From assembly GCF_000500045.1 (NCBI RefSeq), contig NZ_AYOT01000223.1, positions 173,743-237,742 of the forward strand: 64,000 bases of DNA, in the 5' to 3' direction. The translations under genes and the position numbers were made by a program. The notes beneath the pieces were generated by a model, which ran no database searches, was not told where the DNA came from, and worked only from the letters and a program-made list of their open reading frames with translations. The stretch is from Borrelia persica No12. GTDB lineage: Bacteria; Spirochaetota; Spirochaetia; Borreliales; Borreliaceae. Shown one piece after another: positions 56,950 through 64,000 of the stretch. Positions within the stretch are counted from its first letter, which is position 1; every line of letters starts with the position of its first letter.

Positions 56950-57528
56950 ATGAGTGAAATTAAATCGGGAGATATTGAGAAAGGTTCTTTTTTGATTTTT
57001 AAAGGTATGCCACATGTTGTTCTTGAGCGAGAATTTTCAAAAATGGGTAGGAGTGGCTCCATTGTAAGATTGAAACTTAAAAATCTTAAAAATAAATTTG
57101 TTATTAAGGAAACTTTAAAGGGATCAGATACAGTTGAAGAAATTGAAGTATTGGAGGTTAGTTCGCAATATCTTTATAGAGAGAATGAAAATCTTATTTT
57201 TATGGATTTAGAGACCTATGATCAATTTAGTGTAAATTTAAAAGATGTTGTCAATATCGAAGATAAGGTTTTGTTTTTACAAGAAGCTGAGGTTTATTCT
57301 CTTATTAAGTGGGATGATGAAGTTATTGATTTAAAATTGCCATCAAAGGTTGCATTTGAGGTTGTAGATGCTGAAGTAGCTGTTAAAGGGGATACTGTTA
57401 CTAATGCTATGAAGAATGTTACTCTGCATACGGGTTTAGTAGTCAAGGCGCCTCTTTTTATTAATATTGGAGATAAAATTTTAGTTAATTCTGAAACCAA
57501 AGAATATGCTGAGAGAGTTAAAGGCTAA
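56950..57528 (+). CDS. efp: Elongation factor P, arginine-type
   Basis: 192 aa, normal length, three beta-barrel domains. It relieves ribosome stalling at polyproline. The tip loop in domain I reads FSKMGRSGSIVRLKLKN, so the residue aligned with the modified Lys34 of E. coli is Arg34 and the usual PGKG is MGRS. Arg-type EF-P in some proteobacteria is rhamnosylated by EarP; no modifying enzyme is in this window. The C-terminal HTGLVVKAPLFINIGDKILVN is canonical. GAGGTATTAG precedes the ATG. Confidence 0.95.
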   Translation: MSEIKSGDIEKGSFLIFKGMPHVVLEREFSKMGRSGSIVRLKLKNLKNKFVIKETLKGSDTVEEIEVLEVSSQYLYRENENLIFMDLETYDQFSVNLKDVVNIEDKVLFLQEAEVYSLIKWDDEVIDLKLPSKVAFEVVDAEVAVKGDTVTNAMKNVTLHTGLVVKAPLFINIGDKILVNSETKEYAERVKG

Positions 57529-58165
57529 TATATTATTATTTTTATTTGTTTTAATTATTTTTTGTTCTTGTGAAATAAGCTATCCTGAGATAAGGGAAGT
57601 TGATTATGTGATTAATTATTATTTTAACAAGGATAAATTTGGTTATTTTATGACTTTTGATTTTGCTGTTAAGGTTTTAAATGCTGGTACTCTAAACAAG
57701 TTTGTTATTGAAAATATGGATAGCAAAGAATTTATTGAAGTGGTTAAAGATAAATATTCGTCTTCTTTTGTTAATTCTGTTCTTGGACAAGATGTTCTTT
57801 ATTGTAAAGACTTGAGGTTTAATTTTGCTGATAAAACTTTTGATAGTTTTGTAGCACAAGTTCATCTTATTGATTTTGGAATGAGGGTATATAGTAAAGA
57901 TATTATTATAGGTTTAAATTTATCAGAAGAAGATTTGAGATCCGTTTATGATTGTGTATATAAATCAAAAGATATGGATAAGTTAAATGAAATTAGTAGT
58001 AATAATTTGTACTTAATTACAACTCCTAAGGATGAAATTAATTTGTTGTATTCAATTGTTAAGATCAATGATTTGACGGATATGCAGCTGGATGATAATT
58101 ATGATACTTATATAGGACTTTATTATATGGGTAAGTATTCTAATCTATTTTTTAAACTAAATTAA
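57506..58165 (+). CDS. Putative lipoprotein, unknown function
   Basis: 219 aa. Its ATG lies inside the efp end (overlap 23 nt). The signal ANILLFLFVLIIFCSCE holds a likely lipobox (IFCSC). The mature part is about 195 residues of mixed alpha/beta character rich in Asp, Lys and Tyr, with no family I recognise. It corresponds in position to BB0213. The stop is followed by the tRNA gene on the other strand. Confidence 0.78.
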   Translation: MLRELKANILLFLFVLIIFCSCEISYPEIREVDYVINYYFNKDKFGYFMTFDFAVKVLNAGTLNKFVIENMDSKEFIEVVKDKYSSSFVNSVLGQDVLYCKDLRFNFADKTFDSFVAQVHLIDFGMRVYSKDIIIGLNLSEEDLRSVYDCVYKSKDMDKLNEISSNNLYLITTPKDEINLLYSIVKINDLTDMQLDDNYDTYIGLYYMGKYSNLFFKLN

Positions 58166-58181
58166 TTTTGGCAAATTAATT

Positions 58182-58255
58182 TGGGCCTACCAGGACTTGA
58201 ACCTGGGACCGCCCGATTATGAGTCGGGTGCTCTAACCAACTGAGCTATAGGCCC
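58182..58255 (-). tRNA. tRNA with anticodon CAT (Ile2 or elongator Met)
   Basis: 74 nt. The acceptor GGGCCTA pairs with TAGGCCC, discriminator A, no encoded CCA. D arm TAGCTCAGTTGGTTAGAGC, anticodon stem CCCGA/TCGGG around the loop CTCATAA (anticodon CAT), T arm CCAGGTTCAAGTCCTGG. The G1:C72 pair excludes the initiator. CAT can be elongator Met or the lysidine-modified Ile tRNA; the body cannot settle it here. Confidence 0.92.
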
Positions 58256-58310
58256 CATAAGCCAAAATACGCTTTATGTCTATTAAGGCTTAGAAATAAT
58301 ACCATAGATC

Positions 58311-58338
58311 ATTATATTGATTTTTTATTGATTGTCAA
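58311..58338 (-). promoter_or_regulatory. Promoter of the tRNA(CAT) gene
   Basis: On the - strand TTGACA (58333-58338), 16 nt, TATAAT (58311-58316), both perfect consensus. The -35 is inside the end of the upstream coiled-coil gene. The leader to the tRNA is about 50 nt and contains AAGCC/GGCTT arms. Confidence 0.7.
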
Positions 58339-59365
58339 GTTCATCAATTTCTTTTTGTATGGTTTCTATTTTTAAATTTAATTCGTTTAATTTTGTCTCA
58401 ATTGATTCTTTATTTTTTATAAGTTGTTGCATGTTTGTTTTTATTTTTATAATTTCACTTTTTTTTATTTCTTTGATGAGTTCTGAATTCAATCTTAATA
58501 TTTGTTTATTTAGATCTTTTATTATTTCTAAATGTGAATTGATTGCTCCATTTTTATTTAATCCTTTTTCTGTTTTTGACATTTCAACAAATTCTTCAGC
58601 AATCTTTTTCAAAATAGATTCTTTCTTTAATTGAACAATATTGATAGTCTGTTTTATTTTATTTTTATTATGTATATTATTTGTTTTGTTTGCAAGTTTA
58701 ATTTCATCGTTTATTTTTGAAATTTCTGTTTGCATTTCATTTATTAATTTGTATTCTTCAATAATTTCTGTGCTCAAGTCTTTGTTTTCTATAAATTCAT
58801 TAACAATGTTTTCTAAATTTTCTGATTCCAAATATTTTTTTAATATTTTTTTTTCAAATTCTTTTGCCATTTTTTGTATATTTGTTTTATTTATTATTTC
58901 TTTGATAATTAGTTTGATATTCATGACAAGTTTTTTGAAAAAATTAACCTTTTCTTTGTAATTGATTATTTCTGTTGTTTTATATTTATGTTTTGCAAGG
59001 ATTGATTTGGTAAAATGCAGTTTATATTCTAGAATTGTTGAGAGATTGTTTGGATATTTATTTATTATTATTGCAATACTTTTTTTAAGTTTGAGTTTGT
59101 GTTCTTTTAAGATATGTCTTTCTCTTTCTTTATACTCTTTATTCTTTTTGTATAATGCGTTTAATTTGTTTTCATTTTCTTCTGCTTTGTTTAGGTTTGC
59201 TTTGAGTTGAGATATTTCCTTGTCAATTAACTTTAAAGATATATAGGATTCTAATTTTTTAAGTTCTATTATATTGCTATTTTTAAGTTCTTTTCCAAGT
59301 TCAATTAATTTTTGATCTCTTTGTATATTTAATTTTTGAATTTTAGATTTAAGATTTTTTGTCAT
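58325..59365 (-). CDS. Coiled-coil protein, unknown function
   Basis: 346 aa, very rich in Lys, Glu, Asn, Ile and Leu, with heptad-like spacing along nearly the whole length and no signal peptide or membrane segment. It is probably a cytoplasmic rod. Such composition hides homology, so no family is assigned. It lies 20 nt after mutL on the same strand and is probably cotranscribed with mutL and lmp1. Confidence 0.8.
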   Translation of the reverse strand: MTKNLKSKIQKLNIQRDQKLIELGKELKNSNIIELKKLESYISLKLIDKEISQLKANLNKAEENENKLNALYKKNKEYKERERHILKEHKLKLKKSIAIIINKYPNNLSTILEYKLHFTKSILAKHKYKTTEIINYKEKVNFFKKLVMNIKLIIKEIINKTNIQKMAKEFEKKILKKYLESENLENIVNEFIENKDLSTEIIEEYKLINEMQTEISKINDEIKLANKTNNIHNKNKIKQTINIVQLKKESILKKIAEEFVEMSKTEKGLNKNGAINSHLEIIKDLNKQILRLNSELIKEIKKSEIIKIKTNMQQLIKNKESIETKLNELNLKIETIQKEIDELDNQ

Positions 59366-59385
59366 AAATAACTTCTATGTTTATT

Positions 59386-61221
59386 TTATTGTCTGTTGAC
59401 ACTTTTTTCAAGCTCTGATTTAGTGATTTTATGGTAAATTTTTCTTCCGTGTGGGCAATGTTTTAATTTAAGATTGAAGAATTCGTTTATTAAGAATTGA
59501 CTAAATTCTAGACTGATCGTGTCGTTACGTTTTATGGCTTGCCTGCAGGCAAGAGTTGCATATAATTCAGCTTCCAGAGAATCAATTATTTTACTTTTTC
59601 TTGTTTTTAAGAATTGAATGATAGTGTTTTCATATTTGTTGCAAATATTGGGAATAGATTCAAGTCTGTAAGTTTGCTCTTTTGTTTTTGTAACTATAAT
59701 GTCTATTTTTTTATATTCTTCTAATTCACTTGTTAATATTTTATCTTTGTCTTCATGTTCTACTTGAAATTCAATTGGTATTAAAAGTTTTTGTATAGTT
59801 TTTTCTGAGTTTATTAGGGTTTGATATATGATTTTTTCGTGAAGTGCATGTTGATCTATAAAGTAAAGTTCATTATCCTTTTCTACTATTAAAAATTCTG
59901 AAAATAGTTGTCCCATGTATTTAAATTCATGTTTTTTTATTGATTTTTGAAAATTATTTGGTATTGTAGAAGTTTTTAGAAAAATATTTTGAATATGATG
60001 TTTAAATGATGGCTTATCTTTTTGTAGTGTTTGTTTTGCAAATTGTATCTTATCTTCTATTATATTTGTTATTTTATTGTTTTGAGGTTTGTCTAGAATT
60101 AGTGCTTCATTTTGTGTAATTTTATATGCTTTAAAATTAGAATTTGTTAAATCATTTTCAGAATGTAGTAAATGAGCATCATTTGTCAATTGTCTTTTGA
60201 TTATTACATTATTGTAATCTTGTAAAATTTCTTGTTGTTCTCTATCAAAAAATTCATTGATATTGTTTGAGATTTGTTTGGGAAGGAATGGCAAATTAAA
60301 AAATCTTACTTCTTTTTTTTGAGGGTGTATATTAAAATCAACATGTTGAGTGTCTACTTCTAGGAATAGATAACATATAGGAAAATTTTTGCAAGTGAGT
60401 ATTTTGCTGTGTCCATTGATTATTGCTTCAGACAAGGTTTTCTCTTCAACAGGTCTTCTGTTAACAAATATTTTTATGTTGCGTCTATCCTTTTTTGAAA
60501 AAGTGGGAGGAGCAAAAAATATTTTCATTTTTACATGTTCATATTCTGCTTCTATTTTTCCAAATTTGTTGTTTTCGATTATTTCTCCATATACACTTTG
60601 TACTCTATCTGTTAAACTTTCTTTAAAATAAACTTTTTTAAGTTCATTGTTTATACTTAATTTAAAATCAATACCAGGATGAGTTACGGCTTTCTCTTCA
60701 AAAACTTTTAAACACATTTTTGTTTCTATAGAGTCCTTTTTTAAAAACCTTTTTCTTGCTGGAAAATTGTAAAATAGATTTGTAACATCTACCATTGTGC
60801 CATTTATTGCAGATTGTTTTTTTAGATATTTTTCAATACCATTTTCAATTTCAATCTGATAACTATCTTCTCCTGTGGTGGAGCTTGTTATTATGAGATT
60901 TGAACAAATGGCTATGCTTGACAAAGCTTCTCCTCGAAATCCTAATGTTTGGATTCTTTCAAGGTCTTGTTCTTCACTGATTTTTGAGGTGGTATGAGGT
61001 AAATAACATATTTTTAAGTCTTCTTTACTGATTCCACTACCATTATCTGTTATTAATATTCTTTTAATTCCACCTTCTTCAATAAAAATTTCTATTTTAT
61101 CTGCTCCAGAGTCTATTGCATTATCAAGTAGTTCTCTTAAAATAGAACAGGGTCTGTCTATAGCTTCTCCTGCTGCTATTTTTTGCACTAGAATTTTATC
61201 TAGAAATTTTATTTTATTCAT
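59386..61221 (-). CDS. mutL: DNA mismatch repair protein MutL
   Basis: 611 aa. The GHKL ATPase N-terminus is complete: [25 protein letters not shown] (motif I, catalytic Glu), DNGSGI near residue 57, [12 protein letters not shown] near residue 92. The C-terminal part has [22 protein letters not shown] and [11 protein letters not shown], the layout of endonuclease-type MutL, with Gln where the last Glu of DQHA(x)2E(x)4E is usual. The start overlaps the lmp1 stop by ATGA. Confidence 0.95.
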   Translation of the reverse strand: MNKIKFLDKILVQKIAAGEAIDRPCSILRELLDNAIDSGADKIEIFIEEGGIKRILITDNGSGISKEDLKICYLPHTTSKISEEQDLERIQTLGFRGEALSSIAICSNLIITSSTTGEDSYQIEIENGIEKYLKKQSAINGTMVDVTNLFYNFPARKRFLKKDSIETKMCLKVFEEKAVTHPGIDFKLSINNELKKVYFKESLTDRVQSVYGEIIENNKFGKIEAEYEHVKMKIFFAPPTFSKKDRRNIKIFVNRRPVEEKTLSEAIINGHSKILTCKNFPICYLFLEVDTQHVDFNIHPQKKEVRFFNLPFLPKQISNNINEFFDREQQEILQDYNNVIIKRQLTNDAHLLHSENDLTNSNFKAYKITQNEALILDKPQNNKITNIIEDKIQFAKQTLQKDKPSFKHHIQNIFLKTSTIPNNFQKSIKKHEFKYMGQLFSEFLIVEKDNELYFIDQHALHEKIIYQTLINSEKTIQKLLIPIEFQVEHEDKDKILTSELEEYKKIDIIVTKTKEQTYRLESIPNICNKYENTIIQFLKTRKSKIIDSLEAELYATLACRQAIKRNDTISLEFSQFLINEFFNLKLKHCPHGRKIYHKITKSELEKSVNRQ

Positions 61222-63569
61222 TTACCTATTATTTCTATTATTGTTTGATTTTGTTTATAATTAGGAAATTTTTTGATAACTTCTTTAAGTGTATTGTCAT
61301 TTCCATTTTCAGTATATTCTATTATTCCCAGTGCATGTAGGGCTTCTGGATTATTTGGACTTATTTTTATATATTCTTTTAGTTTTTCCATGGCTCTTTT
61401 GTTGTCTTTCATATCAAAAAAGGTAGTTCCCAGATTGTATTTTGCCTCAATGTCTGATTGAGCTTCTGCTTTTTGAAAAACTTCTATTGCTTTTTTATAG
61501 TTTCCTTGATTTTTGTAAAGTATGCCAAGATTATTTAATGCTATTGCATGGTTTTTTTTACTAATTTTTTCAAGAATTGAAATTGCTTTTGATGTATTTT
61601 TTAATTTTTCGTATGCTTTTGCTAAATTGATATGAGCTGTAATATTATCAGGATTTCTTTGAATTACAGTATTGTAGAGAGGTATTGCTGCATGATAATT
61701 TTCTTTGCTTAAATAAATGGATGCTTTTAAATATAAATATTCAGTTTGTGTGGGCTTTATTTTAAGAGCTTTATTTATATTTGTTAGCGATTCATTTAGA
61801 TTGTTATTTTTAAAATTTGCTATTGATAAATTATAAAACATAACATCATTTTTTGTATTTATTGAAGTGTTTGCTTGTTTGAGATATTTTTCACTGTTTT
61901 TAAAATCTTCAAGATGGTTTGCTATAATACCTGCTTTTAAAGCATAATGAGGATTTTTGGTAATCTCATAAGCTTTTTTGAAACTTGTGAAAGCATTTTG
62001 TTTATCATCACTTTGTTCTTCTGCGATTCCTTTTTTATAATAGGCATTATCATAATTTTGATCTATTGCAATTGCCTTTTTAAATTCTTCAATTGCTTGT
62101 TGTTGCTTATTTAATAATATTAGACTTGTGCCTTTATTTGTGTATGCTTTTTTGTGTTTTGGGTTTATGGATATTGCTGTGTCAAAAGCTTTGATTGATT
62201 CTTCGTATTTTTTAAGTTTAAATTTTATTATTCCAAGTTTGTAGTAGTCCTCTTCATTGTTTGTGATATTTGCGATTTTTTCGTAATTTGTTTCTGCTTC
62301 TTGAAAATTTTCTTGTTTTTCATTTGTTGATGCTCTCTTTTTAAGAGACTCTAAATTTTGTGAATTTTGCATAGATTGATTTTTTTGTATTTTAGGGTTT
62401 TCTTCTGTTTGTATTTTGGTATCTGTTGCTTGATCTTTTTTTGGTAAAATGTCTTCTTGAGGAAGTTTTTGTTTTAAAAGCTCCTTGTGAAGAGGAGCTT
62501 GTCTTTTACTCATTGAGTTTGGTTCGACATCTTGTTTGATTAATTTAATTAAAAGATCAGCTGCTTCTTGATTGTTTTGTTTATCAATTAAGTCGTTAAC
62601 TTTACTAAATTTTTCACTTAAGCCTTTTTTGATAAGTTCATTAAGTCTTTCTTTTGCAAGTGGAGGATTTCCAGTATTAATATTGTCTAATATTTCATAA
62701 AGTGTTTTTCTGATGATGTAATCATAAGGTCTCTCTATTTTATTAATAATTTCGTTTTTGGGAGTATCTTTTACGTTTATATTTTCTGTTTGAGTTTTTG
62801 GTTTACTAATAGTAGGGATTTCATTTATTTTTGTATTTTGTTTTGTACTATTTTCTTTAAGATTATCCAGTATTATTTTATCTTTATTTTGTTGCTCTGT
62901 TTTTATGATTTTTTTTGGAGTTGTGTTTGGTTGAATTATATTGGTTTGATTTAATTCTTTGTTTAAGTTTTCTTTTAGTTTTTGTAAATTAAATAGATTT
63001 TTTTTATTTGCAGTAGAGTTATTATCATTCGTATTCGGTTTTTGTTGTTGTTCTGTTTTCTTTTTATTGTTATTTAAATTTTGAGGTATTGTGTTTTTGT
63101 TGAATTCTAGGATGTTTTCATTTGCAATACCATTATCATTTTTTCTATCAGCATAATTTTCTATTTTTGTAGTATCTTTGATATATTTGTTGTTAAAAGC
63201 AGTTTCGGAGTTTTCATTATCAATTGGTATTGGTTGTTCTTTTCCTTGGATTTTATCTAGTATTTGATTAGCAGTGTCTCTTTGTAAATTTTTTGATTCA
63301 AAAGGGCTATCATTTGCAAGTTCTGAGAGAGTATTTTCAAGCATTGCAATATCTGTGTTTTGTGGATATTTGTCTTTGAGAATTTTTGTTATTGAATGTG
63401 CTTTTTTATAATTTCTATCCATAATGCTGTTTTTGACTTCATTTAACATTATCTCTTGGTTGTTTTTATTTCTTCGTTCTTTATATATATAATAACCAAG
63501 ACCCCCAAATGAAGTGATGAGTAATAGTATTAAGATTATTAGTATGGGTAAGTTTTTTCTTTTATTCAT
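61218..63569 (-). CDS. lmp1: Surface-located membrane protein Lmp1-like (TPR)
   Basis: 783 aa. One membrane helix near residues 8-28 ([24 protein letters not shown]). A low-complexity Asn/Lys/Gln/Thr/Pro-rich middle covers about 60-420. The C-terminal 360 residues are about ten TPR units, e.g. [20 protein letters not shown] and [20 protein letters not shown]. In B. burgdorferi, Lmp1 (BB0210) is about 1,100 residues and has tandem repeats in the middle; this version is shorter and lacks obvious ones. Lmp1 was reported to protect against host defences. It overlaps the upstream gene by 8 nt and mutL by 4 nt. Confidence 0.9.
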   Translation of the reverse strand: MNKRKNLPILIILILLLITSFGGLGYYIYKERRNKNNQEIMLNEVKNSIMDRNYKKAHSITKILKDKYPQNTDIAMLENTLSELANDSPFESKNLQRDTANQILDKIQGKEQPIPIDNENSETAFNNKYIKDTTKIENYADRKNDNGIANENILEFNKNTIPQNLNNNKKKTEQQQKPNTNDNNSTANKKNLFNLQKLKENLNKELNQTNIIQPNTTPKKIIKTEQQNKDKIILDNLKENSTKQNTKINEIPTISKPKTQTENINVKDTPKNEIINKIERPYDYIIRKTLYEILDNINTGNPPLAKERLNELIKKGLSEKFSKVNDLIDKQNNQEAADLLIKLIKQDVEPNSMSKRQAPLHKELLKQKLPQEDILPKKDQATDTKIQTEENPKIQKNQSMQNSQNLESLKKRASTNEKQENFQEAETNYEKIANITNNEEDYYKLGIIKFKLKKYEESIKAFDTAISINPKHKKAYTNKGTSLILLNKQQQAIEEFKKAIAIDQNYDNAYYKKGIAEEQSDDKQNAFTSFKKAYEITKNPHYALKAGIIANHLEDFKNSEKYLKQANTSINTKNDVMFYNLSIANFKNNNLNESLTNINKALKIKPTQTEYLYLKASIYLSKENYHAAIPLYNTVIQRNPDNITAHINLAKAYEKLKNTSKAISILEKISKKNHAIALNNLGILYKNQGNYKKAIEVFQKAEAQSDIEAKYNLGTTFFDMKDNKRAMEKLKEYIKISPNNPEALHALGIIEYTENGNDNTLKEVIKKFPNYKQNQTIIEIIGK

Positions 63570-64000
63570 CTATATTTAACTCCTCTTGCCAATTAATTTC
63601 GTCTAATTCAATTACAGAATTTGTTTGTAAATTATCAGCAAATTTTTCTTTAAGTATTGTTTTTTTGTTCTGTTGTTCTTTCTTATTATTCTGTTGTTGT
63701 GCAGCGTTTGTTAGATTTTGAGGATGTTGTTTATTTTGAGGTTGCTGATTAGATTGAGGATATTGTTTATTTTGTGATTGTTGGACAGGTTTTTGTTCTT
63801 TCTTATTATTCTGTTGTTGTGCAGCGTTTGTTAGATTTTGAGGATGTTGTTTATGTTGAGGTTGCTGATTAGATTGAGGATATTGTTTATTTTGTGATTG
63901 TTGGACAGGTTTTTGTGCTTGCTCATTTTTCTGTTGTTGTGCAGCGTTTGTTAGATTTTGAGGATGTTGTTTATTTTGAGGTTGCTGATTAGATTGAGGA
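63562..64000 (-). CDS. 3' part of a Gln-rich repeat protein upstream of lmp1
   Basis: Partial gene; the 5' end lies beyond the window. The visible 146 codons are open and end in [17 protein letters not shown] and a stop overlapping the lmp1 start (ATGAATAA). Most of the visible part is a 40-residue repeat rich in Gln, Pro and Asn (PQNKQHPQNLTNAAQQQ and QPQNKQ segments). Position corresponds to BB0209. Close overlap says it is cotranscribed with lmp1, mutL and the coiled-coil gene. Function unknown. Confidence 0.78.
   Translation of the reverse strand, partial: PQSNQQPQNKQHPQNLTNAAQQQKNEQAQKPVQQSQNKQYPQSNQQPQHKQHPQNLTNAAQQQNNKKEQKPVQQSQNKQYPQSNQQPQNKQHPQNLTNAAQQQNNKKEQQNKKTILKEKFADNLQTNSVIELDEINWQEELNIDE
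63691..64000. repeat. 120-bp tandem repeat (in frame, at least 2.5 copies)
   Basis: Copies start at 63691, 63811 and 63931 (period exactly 120 bp, 40 codons), the third cut by the window edge. Copies one and two differ by a T/G change at about 63853 and by a short block near 63917-63930. The repeat is entirely inside the coding sequence and keeps its frame. Copy number is likely to vary among strains. Confidence 0.9.

Noticed and set aside
58182..58255. Initiator tRNA-Met
   Set aside because: Position 1-72 is a G:C pair and the anticodon stem lacks the three consecutive G:C pairs arrangement of initiators.
58332..59210. Three long + strand hydrophobic open frames
   Set aside because: They are exact antisense shadows of the Lys/Glu-rich coiled-coil gene at 58325-59365.
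63691..64000. CRISPR array
   Set aside because: The 120-bp units are contiguous, in frame in a coding sequence, and have no unique spacers.

Overview
The window reads as chromosome of a Borrelia of the relapsing-fever group. By eye the DNA is strongly A+T rich, TTG and GTG starts are common, and many genes are spirochaete-typical: fliG1, an HU of the Hbb type, a short AlaRS, lmp1, phosphatidylcholine synthase and a P35-type periplasmic protein related to BB0238. Gene order follows the Lyme spirochaete chromosome from about BB0261 down to BB0209 (numbers from memory, not looked up). A glpT-glpQ pair beside glpD is the known signature separating relapsing-fever from Lyme Borrelia. No insertion sequence, prophage, CRISPR array or plasmid-type gene is visible; this is ordinary core chromosome with a few lineage-specific scars.

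Layout. 0-8.1 kb: TPR/Mrr-like membrane protein (-), then a + strand run of an acidic membrane protein, lytic transglycosylase lipoprotein, uppP and ftsK. 8.1-12.2 kb: - strand run recO-like, recJ, M23 peptidase, rpsU, ending at a good intrinsic terminator. 12.2-14.7 kb: lon (+) with an inverted repeat over its promoter. 14.7-23.6 kb: - strand run rdgB, pepF, pcs, dedA, tRNA-Leu(GAG), leuS, MMPL exporter. 23.8-25.8 kb: M23 peptidase, bactofilin and an unknown gene (+). 25.9-31.0 kb: the glycerol-phosphate locus (-): decayed glpK, glpT, glpQ, glpD, with glpF absent. 31.1-41.3 kb: dck, P35-type periplasmic gene, lnt (-), TPR/NHL/VWA protein, ychF, two-module membrane protein, rpsT, hbb, second bactofilin, rho, rpmE. 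41.3-47.3 kb: M16 protease, lipoprotein, serS, dusA. 47.4-52.7 kb: SIMPL protein, pgl, fliG1, alaS, ZIP transporter. 52.7-56.9 kb: pstSCAB (-). 56.9-64 kb: efp, lipoprotein, tRNA(CAT), coiled-coil protein, mutL, lmp1 and the 3' part of a gene carrying a 120-bp in-frame tandem repeat.

How it fits together. The organism scavenges host material: GlpQ releases glycerol-3-phosphate from phospholipid headgroups, GlpT imports it, GlpD oxidises it, while the free-glycerol branch (glpF, glpK) has been lost. Dck salvages deoxynucleosides, Pcs makes phosphatidylcholine, and PstSCAB imports phosphate. Envelope work is heavily represented: UppP, lytic transglycosylase, two M23 peptidases, two bactofilins, Lnt, DedA and Lmp1.

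The most interesting signals are the glpK fossil with its surviving promoter, a PstA permease carrying a duplicated PstS-like extracytoplasmic insert, a RecO-like gene next to recJ, an Mrr-nuclease-like tail on a TPR membrane protein, EF-P with arginine at the modified position, the 120-bp repeat upstream of lmp1, and two strong inverted repeats in promoter regions. I did not see evidence for a wholly new multi-gene system.
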